57,642 nucleotides of DNA, from assembly GCA_041855445.1 (NCBI GenBank), contig JBHAEG010000017.1, positions 1 through 57,642 of the forward strand. The letters are read 5' to 3'. This document shows, in pieces, positions 1 through 7,807 of the stretch. Each line of letters opens with the position of its first letter. Positions within the stretch are counted from its first letter, which is position 1. The position numbers and the translations under genes are program-made. The notes below the pieces were generated by a model. That model was given only the letters and a program-made list of their open reading frames with translations, ran no database searches and had not been told where the DNA came from. This stretch comes from Faucicola sp041855445. GTDB lineage: Bacteria > Pseudomonadota > Gammaproteobacteria > Pseudomonadales > Moraxellaceae.

Positions 1-197
1 ATGAGAAATACACGACACAAACTTGCTCGTGGTGCGGTCAAATTGACAGCAATAGTCCGAAAGGTAGAGCAGGTCTTGGAATAAGAGAATGGACTTGTGC
101 AAAGTGTGGCACACAGCATGATAGAGATATCAATGCCAGTAAGAACATTCTTGCGGTCGGGCTTGACCGTCTTGCAGAAGAAATCCCCTCGTTTTAG
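1..197 (+). CDS. tnpB: TnpB RNA-guided nuclease, C-terminal 65 residues (cut by window edge)
   Basis: The frame that opens at base 3 encodes the last part of a TnpB protein. It has a zinc ribbon with two CxxC pairs (CSWC and CAKC) followed by the final RuvC motif HDRDINASKNIL, which carries a catalytic Asp. The stop is TAG at 195-197. TnpB proteins are guided by an RNA made from the 3' end of their own gene and the right end of the element. Whether this copy is complete cannot be told because the 5' part lies before base 1. Compared with 1515-1712 it differs at only a few positions, mainly the last residues (EIPSF versus EIPER). Confidence 0.8.
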   Translation, partial: EKYTTQTCSWCGQIDSNSPKGRAGLGIREWTCAKCGTQHDRDINASKNILAVGLDRLAEEIPSF

Positions 198-214
198 GGA
201 GGGGAGGAAGTCAA
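1..214 (+). mobile_element. Right end of an IS200/IS605-family (TnpB-type) element
   Basis: This stretch is nearly identical to 1516-1729, where the same element recurs. It contains the 3' part of tnpB and then a short GC-rich hairpin (CCCCTC..GAGGGG type) ending in TCAA at 211-214, as expected for an IS605-type right end. The left part lies outside the window. No TnpA (Y1 transposase) is visible in any copy here, so the family may be of the tnpB-only (IS1341-like) kind, mobilised in trans. That last point is inference. Confidence 0.75.
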
Positions 215-554
215 GGAACCGATTAAACCTTTTGCCATGATGGTGGTTACTTTTTTGACTGGCTTATGGCCTTTTACCATCTTATTTTTTATAATTTTTG
301 TTTTTTGTGTTATTAGTAACATTTCAAACATTTTTAATAGTAACCGTAATTAGTAATTGTATATAGTAAAACAATAGGGTAAAATAGTATACCACTTTTG
401 TAGTGATGGTTTTGAACGTTTGAGATTAAGGCTATCTCATTGAGTTTTGAACGGTAAAGTTGGTTATTTTTTCATCAACTTTTTTGAGATGATTTATGTG
501 GTATTTGAGTTATTTCAACGTATTGATTTTTAACTTTAAAAAATCAATATGGCA
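215..554. other. AT-rich non-coding stretch, probable CRISPR leader
   Basis: No gene is seen in these 340 bases. The stretch is very AT-rich and lies directly before the first perfect CRISPR repeat, while the degenerate repeats lie at the far end of the array. This polarity makes it the likely leader. It holds a perfect 10-bp inverted repeat with a 7-nt loop (522-531 and 539-548, ATTGATTTTT/AAAAATCAAT) ending 6 bp before the first repeat. It also has two TTTTGAACG words (about 410-418 and 456-464) whose complement matches the start of the repeat. The leader role is inference. Confidence 0.45.
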
Positions 555-792
555 GTTCAAAACCTACCCCGATTTTTAGGGGATTAAGACCATCTACCAG
601 TAGTTCAACAATCATGCTCATAGAGGTTCAAAACCTACCCCGATTTTTAGGGGATTAAGACAGAAAAACAACGGAGCATAAGCATCACGATCCTGTTCAA
701 AACCTACCCCGATTTTTAGGGGATTAAGACTGTTCAATAGAACCGATGATGTTGCTAACAACACGTTCAAAACCTACCCCGATTTTTAGGGG
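555..792 (+). CRISPR. Short CRISPR array: three 36-bp repeats, three spacers, one truncated repeat
   Basis: Identical 36-bp repeats lie at 555-590, 626-661 and 695-730. Each begins GTTCAAAACCTACCCC, has a CCCC..GGGG stem around an AT-rich loop, and ends GGGGATTAAGAC. Spacers are 591-625 (35 bp), 662-694 (33 bp) and 731-764 (34 bp) and are unrelated to each other. A fourth repeat starts at 765 but matches only for 28 bp (to 792), where it runs into the tandem 129-bp block. There is no cas gene in the window, so the subtype is not assigned. The orientation shown assumes the degenerate end is leader-distal. Confidence 0.9.
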
Positions 793-1307
793 TGAGAGCG
801 AAAGTAGCAAAGCACTGCTTTGACCGCTCGCAAGAGAAAAATCTGTGATTTTTCTGTGGAATATCAAAACAAACACTAAACATTTTCGGAATGGTTCAAA
901 ACCTACCCCGATTTCTAGGGGTGAGAGCGGAAATAGCAAAGCACTGCTTTGACCGCTCGCAAGAGAAAAATCTGTGATTTTTCTGTGGAATATCAAAACA
1001 AACACTGAACATTTTCGGAATGGTTCAAAACCTACCCCGATTTCTAGGGGTGAGAGCGGAAATAGCAAAGCATCGCTTTGACCGCTCGCAAGAGAAAAAT
1101 CTGTGATTTTTCTGTGGAATATCAAAACAAACACTAAACATTTTAGAAATGGTTCAAAACCTACCCCGATTTCTAGGGGTGAGAGCGGAAGTAGCAAAGC
1201 ACCGCTTTGACCGCTCGCAAGAGAAAAATCTGTGATTTTTCTGTGGAATATCAAAACAAACACCAAACATTTTAGGAATGGTTTAAAACTTACCCGATTT
1301 CAAGAGG
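765..1307 (+). repeat. Four tandem 129-bp units, each starting with 28 bp of the CRISPR repeat
   Basis: Units start at 765, 894, 1023 and 1152 with an exact 129-bp period, and a decayed fifth start lies at 1281 (GTTTAAAACTTACCCGATTT). Each unit is the first 28 bp of the CRISPR repeat followed by 101 bp of nearly identical sequence. That 101 bp holds two hairpins: an interrupted stem GAGCGG..CAAAGCA-C-TGCTTTG..CCGCTC, and a perfect one, AGAAAAATC-TGT-GATTTTTCT. The units differ from each other at only a few positions; the first has GATTTTTAGGGG like the true repeats, while the others have GATTTCTAGGGG. Because 129 is a multiple of three, an open frame runs through the block on the minus strand, but it is not a credible gene. 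Confidence 0.9.
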
Positions 1308-1324
1308 CTTCTAATTTCTTAAAA

Positions 1325-1730
1325 TTTTATCCAATCCGCTGTAAAACTCCGCACTTTAGGGCGGAGATATAAGGCGGTCGATATTCAAATATAACTTAAA
1401 ATATGCTACCATAAAGGCAAACTAGCCAAATCGGTTTACGATGCAGGTTGGTTTGAACTCAAACGACAACTGGAATATAAATGCAAGAAAGCAGGTTGTC
1501 GTTTTGAAATCGTGAATGAGAAATACACGACACAAACTTGCTCTTGTTGCGGTCAAATTGACAGCAATAGTCCGAAAGGTAGAGCAGGTCTTGGAATAAG
1601 AGAATGGACTTGTGCTAAGTGTGGCACACAGCATGATAGAGATATCAATGCCAGTAAGAACATTCTTGCGGTCGGGCTTGACCGTCTTGTAGAAGAAATC
1701 CCCGAACGATAGGGAGGGGAGGAAGTCAAC
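1325..1730 (+). mobile_element. Internally deleted copy of the IS605-type element with both ends
   Basis: The left end (about 1325-1412) matches the left end at 57429-57516, including CCAATCCGC, CTCCGCACTTTAGG and GGCGGTCGATATTC. After CTACCATA the sequence jumps from the element's start region straight into the distal part of tnpB. The right end (GGGAGGGGAGGAAGTCAA, ending about 1729) matches the copy at the window start. Most of tnpB, including its start, is therefore missing. The left-end hairpin CTCCGC-ACTTTAGG-GCGGAG is perfect here. Such a derivative could be mobilised only in trans. Confidence 0.8.
1416..1712 (+). pseudogene. tnpB: tnpB remnant (C-terminal third) in the deleted IS copy
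   Basis: An open frame without its own start reads GKLAKSVYDAGWFELKRQ, continues through a first cysteine-containing region (YKCKKAGCRF), and then the zinc ribbon (CSCC, CAKC) and the last RuvC motif HDRDINASKNIL, ending at TAG 1710-1712. The N-terminal domain and the first two RuvC motifs of TnpB are absent, so no nuclease can be made. The 3' end with the right-end hairpin is intact. In active elements this region supplies the guide RNA scaffold. Confidence 0.85.
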
Positions 1731-1778
1731 TAAATGCCACACAATCCATACTCAATTTGCGTGGCATAATTTCAAAAA

Positions 1779-2696
1779 TTACCAGTTAATTTTGTCTTTC
1801 AGTAAAAACTCCATTAAAGCTTTTTGAGCGTGTAAACGATTTTCCGCCTCGTCCCAAACCACTGCTCGAGGGTCATCTAACATATCATAGGATATTTCTT
1901 CACCACGATGGGCAGGTAAACAGTGCATAAATAATACATTAGGGTCTGCTTTATCTAATAATGATGGTGATACTTGATATTGAGCAAAACGTCTGGCTCG
2001 GGTATTTTGTTCGCTTTCTTGCCCCATGCTTGCCCAAACATCAGTTGCGATTAAATGTGAGCCTTTGACCGCTTCGTTTACATCTTCAATCAAAGAAACA
2101 CAGTGCGAATATTTTTTAATCACATCAAGACTAGGTTCAAAACCATATGGGGCAGTCACTCGCAATTCAAAGCCAAACTGATGAGCTGCATGAATAAACG
2201 ATGAACACATATTATTCCCATCACCAACCCAAGTTACAATTTTGTTTTCAATACTGCCCCGATGCTCAAAAAATGTCTGCATATCAGCAAGTAGTTGGCA
2301 AGGGTGAAACTCGTCCGTTAAAGCATTAATCACAGGCACAGAAGAATATTTAGCAAATTTCTCAACAATACTATGTTCAAAAGTGCGTATCATGACAATA
2401 TCAACCATACGAGAAATCACACGGGCAGAATCCTCTATAGGCTCACCACGTCCAAGCTGAGTATCTCGAGGCGATAGAAAAATCGCATGACCGCCAAACT
2501 GCCCCATACCTGTTTCAAACGAAATGCGTGTTCGAGTTGACGACTTTTCAAAAATCATTCCAAGCGTCCGCCCAACAAATGGTTGATAAACTTCGCCAGC
2601 GTGTTGCATTTTTCGTAATTCACTGGCTCTATGAATAATTTGTAATAACTCATCTTTACTCAAATCTAATAACGTTAAAAAATGACGGGTACTCAT
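1779..2696 (-). CDS. argF: Ornithine carbamoyltransferase
   Basis: This cytoplasmic enzyme joins carbamoyl phosphate to ornithine to make citrulline, a late step of arginine synthesis. At 305 residues it has the usual length. The carbamoyl-phosphate loop STRTR is at about residues 53-57, HPCQ at 131-134, the ornithine-binding stretch ATDVWASMGQE at about 218-228, and the HCLP loop at 258-261. The start follows an AAGGA ribosome site. It stands alone on the minus strand, just beyond the deleted IS copy. argD, for the preceding aminotransferase step, is about 42 kb away, so the arginine genes are scattered. Confidence 0.97.
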   Translation of the reverse strand: MSTRHFLTLLDLSKDELLQIIHRASELRKMQHAGEVYQPFVGRTLGMIFEKSSTRTRISFETGMGQFGGHAIFLSPRDTQLGRGEPIEDSARVISRMVDIVMIRTFEHSIVEKFAKYSSVPVINALTDEFHPCQLLADMQTFFEHRGSIENKIVTWVGDGNNMCSSFIHAAHQFGFELRVTAPYGFEPSLDVIKKYSHCVSLIEDVNEAVKGSHLIATDVWASMGQESEQNTRARRFAQYQVSPSLLDKADPNVLFMHCLPAHRGEEISYDMLDDPRAVVWDEAENRLHAQKALMEFLLKDKINW

Positions 2697-2875
2697 TGCC
2701 TGTCCTTAGTAGTTTATACATTTAATTTATTAAAAAAATCAGTATAACGAAAATAATAGGATTGTCTAGTCATCAATGGAGTTTTTGTGAAGAAATTTAG
2801 CAGTCTAGTTATTACCATGTTTTATTTTATCTAATCCAATCTAAAACTTAGTAAAAATACAAAAAGATACAATAT

Positions 2876-2903
2876 TTGAAAGCATATCAAAATATGCTAT
2901 CAT
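2876..2903 (+). promoter_or_regulatory. Putative promoter for the 5-formyl-THF cyclo-ligase gene
   Basis: TTGAAA at 2876-2881 and an extended -10 (TGCTATCAT at 2895-2903) are separated by 16 bp. The same TGCTATCAT word occurs before lon and enolase in this window. Confidence 0.5.
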
Positions 2904-2958
2904 TTTTAGCATTCATTATTTTCTTTGATGATTTTTTTAGGCAACTTGTAATCTTTCA

Positions 2959-3561
2959 ATGAACCACACCCAACAATTACGCAAAAATTTACGCAAACAA
3001 CGGCTAAAACTCAGTAAACAGCAACGACAACTTGCCAGCCACCATGCCTCACGGCATTTGTATCGCTTACCAATTCGCCATAAAAAACAAACAAAGATTG
3101 GGGTATTTGTTGATGCGTTTGGTGAGCTACCAACGCAACCAATTATTGATTGGGCATTGAAGCATCATTATCAAATTTTTTTACCTGTTGTTATTCATCA
3201 ACAAAGCCCTTTAAAATTTTGTCGGTTACATACAAAAAAACTACTAAACACCCGACTTATTCGCCATTCACTAGGAATGAAACAGCCTGCTTTTGGTCAT
3301 TTTATTTCAGTAGAACAATTAGATATATTAATCATGCCTCTGGTGGCACTGGATAAACATGGAAAACGTTTAGGCATGGGTGGGGGCTTTTATGATAAAA
3401 CACTGGCAAAATGTAAAGATAAACCGCTAAAAATTGGCTGGGCATATGATTTTCAACTGGTGAAAACACTTCATCGTCAAACGTGGGATATTGATTTAGA
3501 TATGGCAATATTACCAAACAATTTATTTATTTTTAATAGGTATATGAATAATGCTAAATAG
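2959..3561 (+). CDS. fau: 5-formyltetrahydrofolate cyclo-ligase
   Basis: This enzyme (MTHFS, also called YgfA) converts 5-formyl-THF to 5,10-methenyl-THF using ATP, returning a stored folate to the one-carbon pool. The protein has 200 residues, which is normal. The N-terminus is rich in Arg and Lys, as in the family, and the conserved substrate loop LGMGGGFYD lies at residues 138-146. In many gammaproteobacteria 6S RNA lies upstream of this gene; I do not recognise 6S in the 262 bases before it. A small open frame overlaps its last 11 bases. Confidence 0.93.
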   Translation: MNHTQQLRKNLRKQRLKLSKQQRQLASHHASRHLYRLPIRHKKQTKIGVFVDAFGELPTQPIIDWALKHHYQIFLPVVIHQQSPLKFCRLHTKKLLNTRLIRHSLGMKQPAFGHFISVEQLDILIMPLVALDKHGKRLGMGGGFYDKTLAKCKDKPLKIGWAYDFQLVKTLHRQTWDIDLDMAILPNNLFIFNRYMNNAK

Positions 3562-3745
3562 TGATGAATTATCTGATGAACAAATCGCTCAAGTCATGAA
3601 CCCTGAGCGATTAAACAATTTATTACAACAAGCTGATAATTTTTGCTTCATCAACTCTGATGAATTTGATGATTATTTAGAAAATTCAACAAATTATAAT
3701 ACCATTGCTGCTATCCAACCAAATACTAACAACGGTAAATTATAA
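3551..3745 (+). CDS. Hypothetical acidic 64-residue protein
   Basis: I do not recognise this protein. It begins inside the end of the cyclo-ligase gene (11-base overlap) with an AGG about 10 bases before the ATG. It runs past the stop of the convergent antiporter gene, overlapping it antiparallel by 52 bases. It is acidic (SDELSDEQIAQ, NSDEFDDYLEN), has one Cys and no membrane segment or signal peptide. Without it, about 130 bases between the flanking genes would be empty. Translational coupling to the upstream gene is possible. It could equally be a chance frame. Confidence 0.4.
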   Translation: MLNSDELSDEQIAQVMNPERLNNLLQQADNFCFINSDEFDDYLENSTNYNTIAAIQPNTNNGKL

Positions 3746-5076
3746 TGTAAAAATGTTGGCACCACTGTATCCCAAATATGGTCATGTTGCCCATCAACAT
3801 TTAATCCTGAAGTTGGTCCTAAGGTCGAATCTGATGCTGGCGACCCTGCATCACCTAAAGCCCCTGCTGTGGCAATCAGCGACACTGTTGCTAATGGTGA
3901 AAATCCCATCGTCATACACAATGGCACATAAATCGCGGCAATAATTGGCACCGTAGAAAATGACGAACCAATACCCATGGTAACCACCAAACCAATAAAC
4001 AACATCACAAATGCAGCAATACCTTTTGAACCTGCAAATAACTGACTACTCGCATCAACTAATGGCTTAATTTGCTCTGTGGCTTTCATCACTTCTGCAA
4101 ATCCTTGTGCAGTAATCATGACAAACCCAATCATTGCCATTAATTTAATACCTTGGTCAAAAACACTATCTGCCTCTTTCCATTTAACAACCCCCGTTGC
4201 CATGAATACGCCAAAACCAAACAATGCACCTAAAATCAATGACCCTGTATAAAGCTGTACCGCAAATGCTATCACTACGGCTAATAATGCTATCACACTT
4301 TGATAGCCCTGTTTTGATGATGGATTCTTATCTAAATTGTGTAGATTGTCTTGTGAAAAGCTTTGACTATTTGTAAAATTTTGATAAATTCTTGGTTTTC
4401 GATAACTGACAAAGATAGCAATTAATAACCCTGTTAGCATACCTAAGGCAGGAATTGCCATTGCTTTCATAACTGAGATACCTTCAGTATTTAATCCTCC
4501 CTCGCTGATATTTTTCAAAATAATTTTATTTAAATAAATATCCCCAAATCCATATGGTAAAAACATATAAGTATTGACTAAACCAAACGTGATAATACAC
4601 GCAATTAATCGGCGGTCAATTTGCATACGATTAAACACTAACAACAATGGCGGAATGACCAATGGAATAAATGCAATATGAATTGGAATTAAATTTTGAC
4701 TAAAACAGCTCATCAAAATCAAACCAGCAAACAATAACCACTTTACCCGCATACCTTGAACATCACTGTCAAGCATTTTAATAAATTTATCTGCTAAAAC
4801 TTTGGGTAATCCTGATGACGAAATTGCAACTGCAAATGCTCCTAATAACGCATATGACAAGGCGATTTCAGCACCATTAGATAAACCTTTTTGAAAGTGA
4901 GTTAATACACCTGTGGTTAAAACTTCACCGCCAGCATCTTTAATATCAGTTAAGGGTAGACCACTTAACAGCCCACCAACTAATGCACCTATCATTAAAC
5001 TTAACACAACGTGTACCCTAGCTAATGATAGACTTAACATGACTATCACCGCCCATAATACAGGATTTGTTAGCAT
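3694..5076 (-). CDS. Na+/H+ antiporter-family membrane transporter (NhaC/YuiF-like)
   Basis: This is a very hydrophobic 460-residue protein with about 11 to 12 predicted membrane helices and a repeated glycine-rich organisation, matching the NhaC-type Na+/H+ antiporter families (Pfam Na_H_antiporter type). Signature-like stretches are GAFAVAISSSGLPKVL near residue 80, SCFSQNLIPIHIAFIPLV near 125 and GDAGSPASDSTLGPTSGLN near 420, the last a likely ion or substrate site. It probably exchanges cations or an organic anion across the inner membrane; the substrate cannot be told from sequence. It is a single gene on the minus strand, divergent from lon. Confidence 0.8.
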   Translation of the reverse strand: MLTNPVLWAVIVMLSLSLARVHVVLSLMIGALVGGLLSGLPLTDIKDAGGEVLTTGVLTHFQKGLSNGAEIALSYALLGAFAVAISSSGLPKVLADKFIKMLDSDVQGMRVKWLLFAGLILMSCFSQNLIPIHIAFIPLVIPPLLLVFNRMQIDRRLIACIITFGLVNTYMFLPYGFGDIYLNKIILKNISEGGLNTEGISVMKAMAIPALGMLTGLLIAIFVSYRKPRIYQNFTNSQSFSQDNLHNLDKNPSSKQGYQSVIALLAVVIAFAVQLYTGSLILGALFGFGVFMATGVVKWKEADSVFDQGIKLMAMIGFVMITAQGFAEVMKATEQIKPLVDASSQLFAGSKGIAAFVMLFIGLVVTMGIGSSFSTVPIIAAIYVPLCMTMGFSPLATVSLIATAGALGDAGSPASDSTLGPTSGLNVDGQHDHIWDTVVPTFLHYNLPLLVFGWIAAMVL

Positions 5077-5111
5077 ATTTTTTACCTTTATTTAACACCC
5101 AAAAAAATCAT

Positions 5112-5137
5112 TGTTATCTTGTTACAATATGATAACA
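5112..5137. promoter_or_regulatory. Inverted repeat upstream of the antiporter gene (candidate operator)
   Basis: TGTTATC (5112-5118) and GATAACA (5131-5137) form a perfect 7-bp inverted repeat separated by 12 bp, in the intergenic region between the antiporter and lon. It starts 36 bp before the antiporter start codon. A regulator site is inference. Confidence 0.3.
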
Positions 5138-5202
5138 TGAAAGAATTAATAAGGTATCATCTAGCAACAAAAATGGATTTTCTTCTTTCTATTGCAATTT
5201 AA

Positions 5203-5211
5203 TGCTATCAT
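5203..5211 (+). promoter_or_regulatory. Extended -10 element before lon
   Basis: TGCTATCAT lies 42 bp before the lon start. No good -35 is seen and I see no clear sigma-32 type element, although lon is a heat-shock gene in relatives. Confidence 0.4.
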
Positions 5212-5252
5212 CACCATTTAGGTGAATAGTATAAATATTGTTTTAGGAATAG

Positions 5253-7715
5253 ATGACAATGACTGATATCAATACAGCCAATCCAGAAGATAACCAGCCT
5301 ATCGAACAGCATTTACCTTTGCTTGCGTTGCGTGATGTTATCGTGTACCCACATATGCAAATAGCGTTATTCGTTGGGCGAGAGCAATCTATTCAGGCAA
5401 TAGAGCTGTCTCGCAAAGAATATAACGACCGTGTATTTGTCGTTGCCCAAAAAAATTCACTTGATGAAAACATTGATGCTGATAATCTTTATCAATATGG
5501 TACGGTTTGTCGTATTATTAGCACCATGCCTCACGAAAAAGATGATAAAAGTATCAAAGTGCTTATCGAAGGGTTATATCGTGCTAAATTAGATAGACTA
5601 CAAAATCACAATGTTGTTTTGATGGCAGACTTCACCGCTGAACCAATGGATATGCCATTATCAATAGAAGAACAAAACACCGCCAAAGAAGCTCTTGTCA
5701 CCTTATTTAGTGGCTACACTGAGGCACGACTACGCAATTCTCGGGAGTTAAACCGTGTTGCTGAACGTATTAAAGATTTACAAGAGTTAGTTTATTTTAT
5801 CGCAACCCGTATTTCTCTGAATATGGAAACTAAACAATCTGTATTAGAAATCAACGATTTAAATAAACATATTAACACGATTACCGATTATCTTATTCAA
5901 CAAAGTGCCGAACAAAATATTGAGCAAGAGTTGCAAGATGCCGTTCGCCGTCAAATGGAAAATAATCAACGTGAATACTTTTTAAATGAAAAGATGAAAG
6001 CCATTCAAAGTGAGCTATCAGATTTGCATGAAGAGCGTGGTGAAAATTTTGACGATGAGAATGGCGAGCTTGAAAGACGCTTAAAAGAAGCAGACTTACC
6101 AAAAGAAGTCAGAAAAAAAGCAGAAAACGAGTTTAGAAAACTAAAAATGATGCCTCCTGCATCATCAGAATCAGCTGTTGTGCGTAACTACATTGAATGG
6201 ATTTTAGATACGCCATGGAATAAAGCCAGTCGCGTATCTATCAAACTTGACAAAGCCCATGAAGTATTAGATGAAGACCATTACGGTTTACAAGATGTCA
6301 AAGACCGTATTTTAGAATATCTAGCGGTACAATCTCGGGTTAAAAAATTAAAAGGACCAATTTTATGTTTAGTAGGGCCTCCTGGTGTTGGTAAAACATC
6401 ATTAGGTGAGTCGATTGCTCGAGCCACTGGACGCAAATTTGTACGCATGGCATTAGGTGGTGTGCGTGATGAAGCGGAAATTCGAGGTCATCGCCGTACT
6501 TATATTGGAGCGATGCCCGGTAAAATCGTACAATCTTTAACTAAAGTTGGGGTCAAAAACCCACTATTTTTACTTGATGAAATCGATAAAATGGCACAAG
6601 ATTTTCGTGGTGACCCAGCTTCAGCTTTACTTGAAGTGCTAGACCCATCACAAAATCATAGCTTTAACGACCATTATTTAGATATGGATTTAGATTTATC
6701 ACAAGTGATGTTTATTTGTACTGCAAATAGTATGGATATTCCACCTGCATTACTTGACCGTATGGAAGTTATTCGTTTATCGGGCTATACCGAAGATGAA
6801 AAAGTGAATATTGCCCAAAAATATCTTGTACCAAAAGCAATTAAACAAAATGGTTTAAAAGAAAATGAAGCCAATATTCAAGAAGAAGCGGTAAGAACTA
6901 TCGTTCAACGCTATACCCGTGAGGCAGGCGTGCGTAATCTTGAAAGAGAAATTAATAAAATTTGCCGAAAAATTGTAAAACAAAATGTTGAACAAGGCAA
7001 AAACAAAAGCAAAACTGTCAATACCATTACTATCAATGATAGTAATATCACTGATTATTTAGGTGTATATCCATTTGATTATGGACTGGCAGAAAAAGAG
7101 CCTGAAATTGGACGAATTACAGGACTGGCATGGACACAAGTTGGCGGCGAACTGCTTACCATTGAAACAGCGACCATGCAAGGTAAAGGCGAATTGCATT
7201 TTACAGGGTCATTGGGCGATGTGATGAAAGAGTCTATCAAAGCTGCTATGACTGTGGTAAAAGCTCGTAGTGAAAGTTTAGGTATTAGTCAAGAAACACT
7301 AAAAAACACAGATATTCATGTACATATGCCAGAAGGTGCAACACCAAAAGACGGACCTTCTGCAGGTATTGCTTTAACGACAGCATTAGTTTCGGCAATG
7401 ACAGGCATTGCAATTCGTCCTGATATTGCAATGACAGGTGAGGTGACTTTGCGTGGTAAAGTGTTACGAATTGGCGGTTTAAAAGAAAAGCTATTAGCGG
7501 CACACCGTGGCGGTATCAAACATGTTCTCATTCCAAAATCAAACGAGCGAGATTTGATTGATATTCCTGATAATGTGAAGCAAGGGCTAAAAATTCAGGC
7601 GGTAGAAACAATTGATGAAGTGTTAAAAGAAGCATTAGTTAGTCCGCCTGTGGCTTTAAAACCGCATCGTATGCCATTGGATACCACAAAAACTGAGCAA
7701 ACTTTAAAGAGCTGA
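5253..7715 (+). CDS. lon: ATP-dependent protease Lon
   Basis: Lon is a cytoplasmic homohexamer that unfolds and degrades damaged and short-lived regulatory proteins. The 820 residues show the N-terminal substrate-binding domain (about 20-220), a coiled-coil region (about 220-310), the AAA+ module with Walker A GPPGVGKT at about 375-382 and Walker B FLLDEIDKM, and a C-terminal protease domain. The catalytic Ser is in DGPSAG at residue 703 and the catalytic Lys in GGLKEK at about 746, giving the expected 43-residue spacing. Two ATGs (5253 and 5259) could serve as start after AGGA. Confidence 0.98.
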   Translation: MTMTDINTANPEDNQPIEQHLPLLALRDVIVYPHMQIALFVGREQSIQAIELSRKEYNDRVFVVAQKNSLDENIDADNLYQYGTVCRIISTMPHEKDDKSIKVLIEGLYRAKLDRLQNHNVVLMADFTAEPMDMPLSIEEQNTAKEALVTLFSGYTEARLRNSRELNRVAERIKDLQELVYFIATRISLNMETKQSVLEINDLNKHINTITDYLIQQSAEQNIEQELQDAVRRQMENNQREYFLNEKMKAIQSELSDLHEERGENFDDENGELERRLKEADLPKEVRKKAENEFRKLKMMPPASSESAVVRNYIEWILDTPWNKASRVSIKLDKAHEVLDEDHYGLQDVKDRILEYLAVQSRVKKLKGPILCLVGPPGVGKTSLGESIARATGRKFVRMALGGVRDEAEIRGHRRTYIGAMPGKIVQSLTKVGVKNPLFLLDEIDKMAQDFRGDPASALLEVLDPSQNHSFNDHYLDMDLDLSQVMFICTANSMDIPPALLDRMEVIRLSGYTEDEKVNIAQKYLVPKAIKQNGLKENEANIQEEAVRTIVQRYTREAGVRNLEREINKICRKIVKQNVEQGKNKSKTVNTITINDSNITDYLGVYPFDYGLAEKEPEIGRITGLAWTQVGGELLTIETATMQGKGELHFTGSLGDVMKESIKAAMTVVKARSESLGISQETLKNTDIHVHMPEGATPKDGPSAGIALTTALVSAMTGIAIRPDIAMTGEVTLRGKVLRIGGLKEKLLAAHRGGIKHVLIPKSNERDLIDIPDNVKQGLKIQAVETIDEVLKEALVSPPVALKPHRMPLDTTKTEQTLKS

Positions 7716-7736
7716 TAGCTCGTTAGTCATTAAAAT

Positions 7737-7776
7737 AGCCTCTAAATTTCAACACATAGTGAAGTTTAGAGGCTTT
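7737..7776 (+). terminator. Terminator-like hairpin after lon
   Basis: AGCCTCTAAA pairs with TTTAGAGGCT around a loop of about 18 nt; only a short T run follows. Confidence 0.6.
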
Positions 7777-7807
7777 AATGATATTTCTTATAAATGACAG
7801 GAAAAAT

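Noticed and set aside
724..1266. A 180-codon minus-strand frame of four 43-residue repeats
   Set aside because: It exists only because the 129-bp tandem period is a multiple of three; it runs through CRISPR repeat pieces and two hairpins per unit and has no ribosome site.
555..1307. Assigning the array to a Cas12a (type V-A) system because some Moraxella carry one
   Set aside because: Cas12a repeats typically end in a TAATTTCTACT..GTAGAT stem, which is absent here, and no cas gene is in the window.
1422..1742. A 106-codon minus-strand frame over the tnpB remnant
   Set aside because: It is antisense to a clear TnpB fragment with zinc ribbon and RuvC motif.
2697..2958. 6S RNA gene upstream of the folate ligase
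   Set aside because: The usual location in gammaproteobacteria, but I see no 6S-like closing stem or central bulge pattern in these bases.
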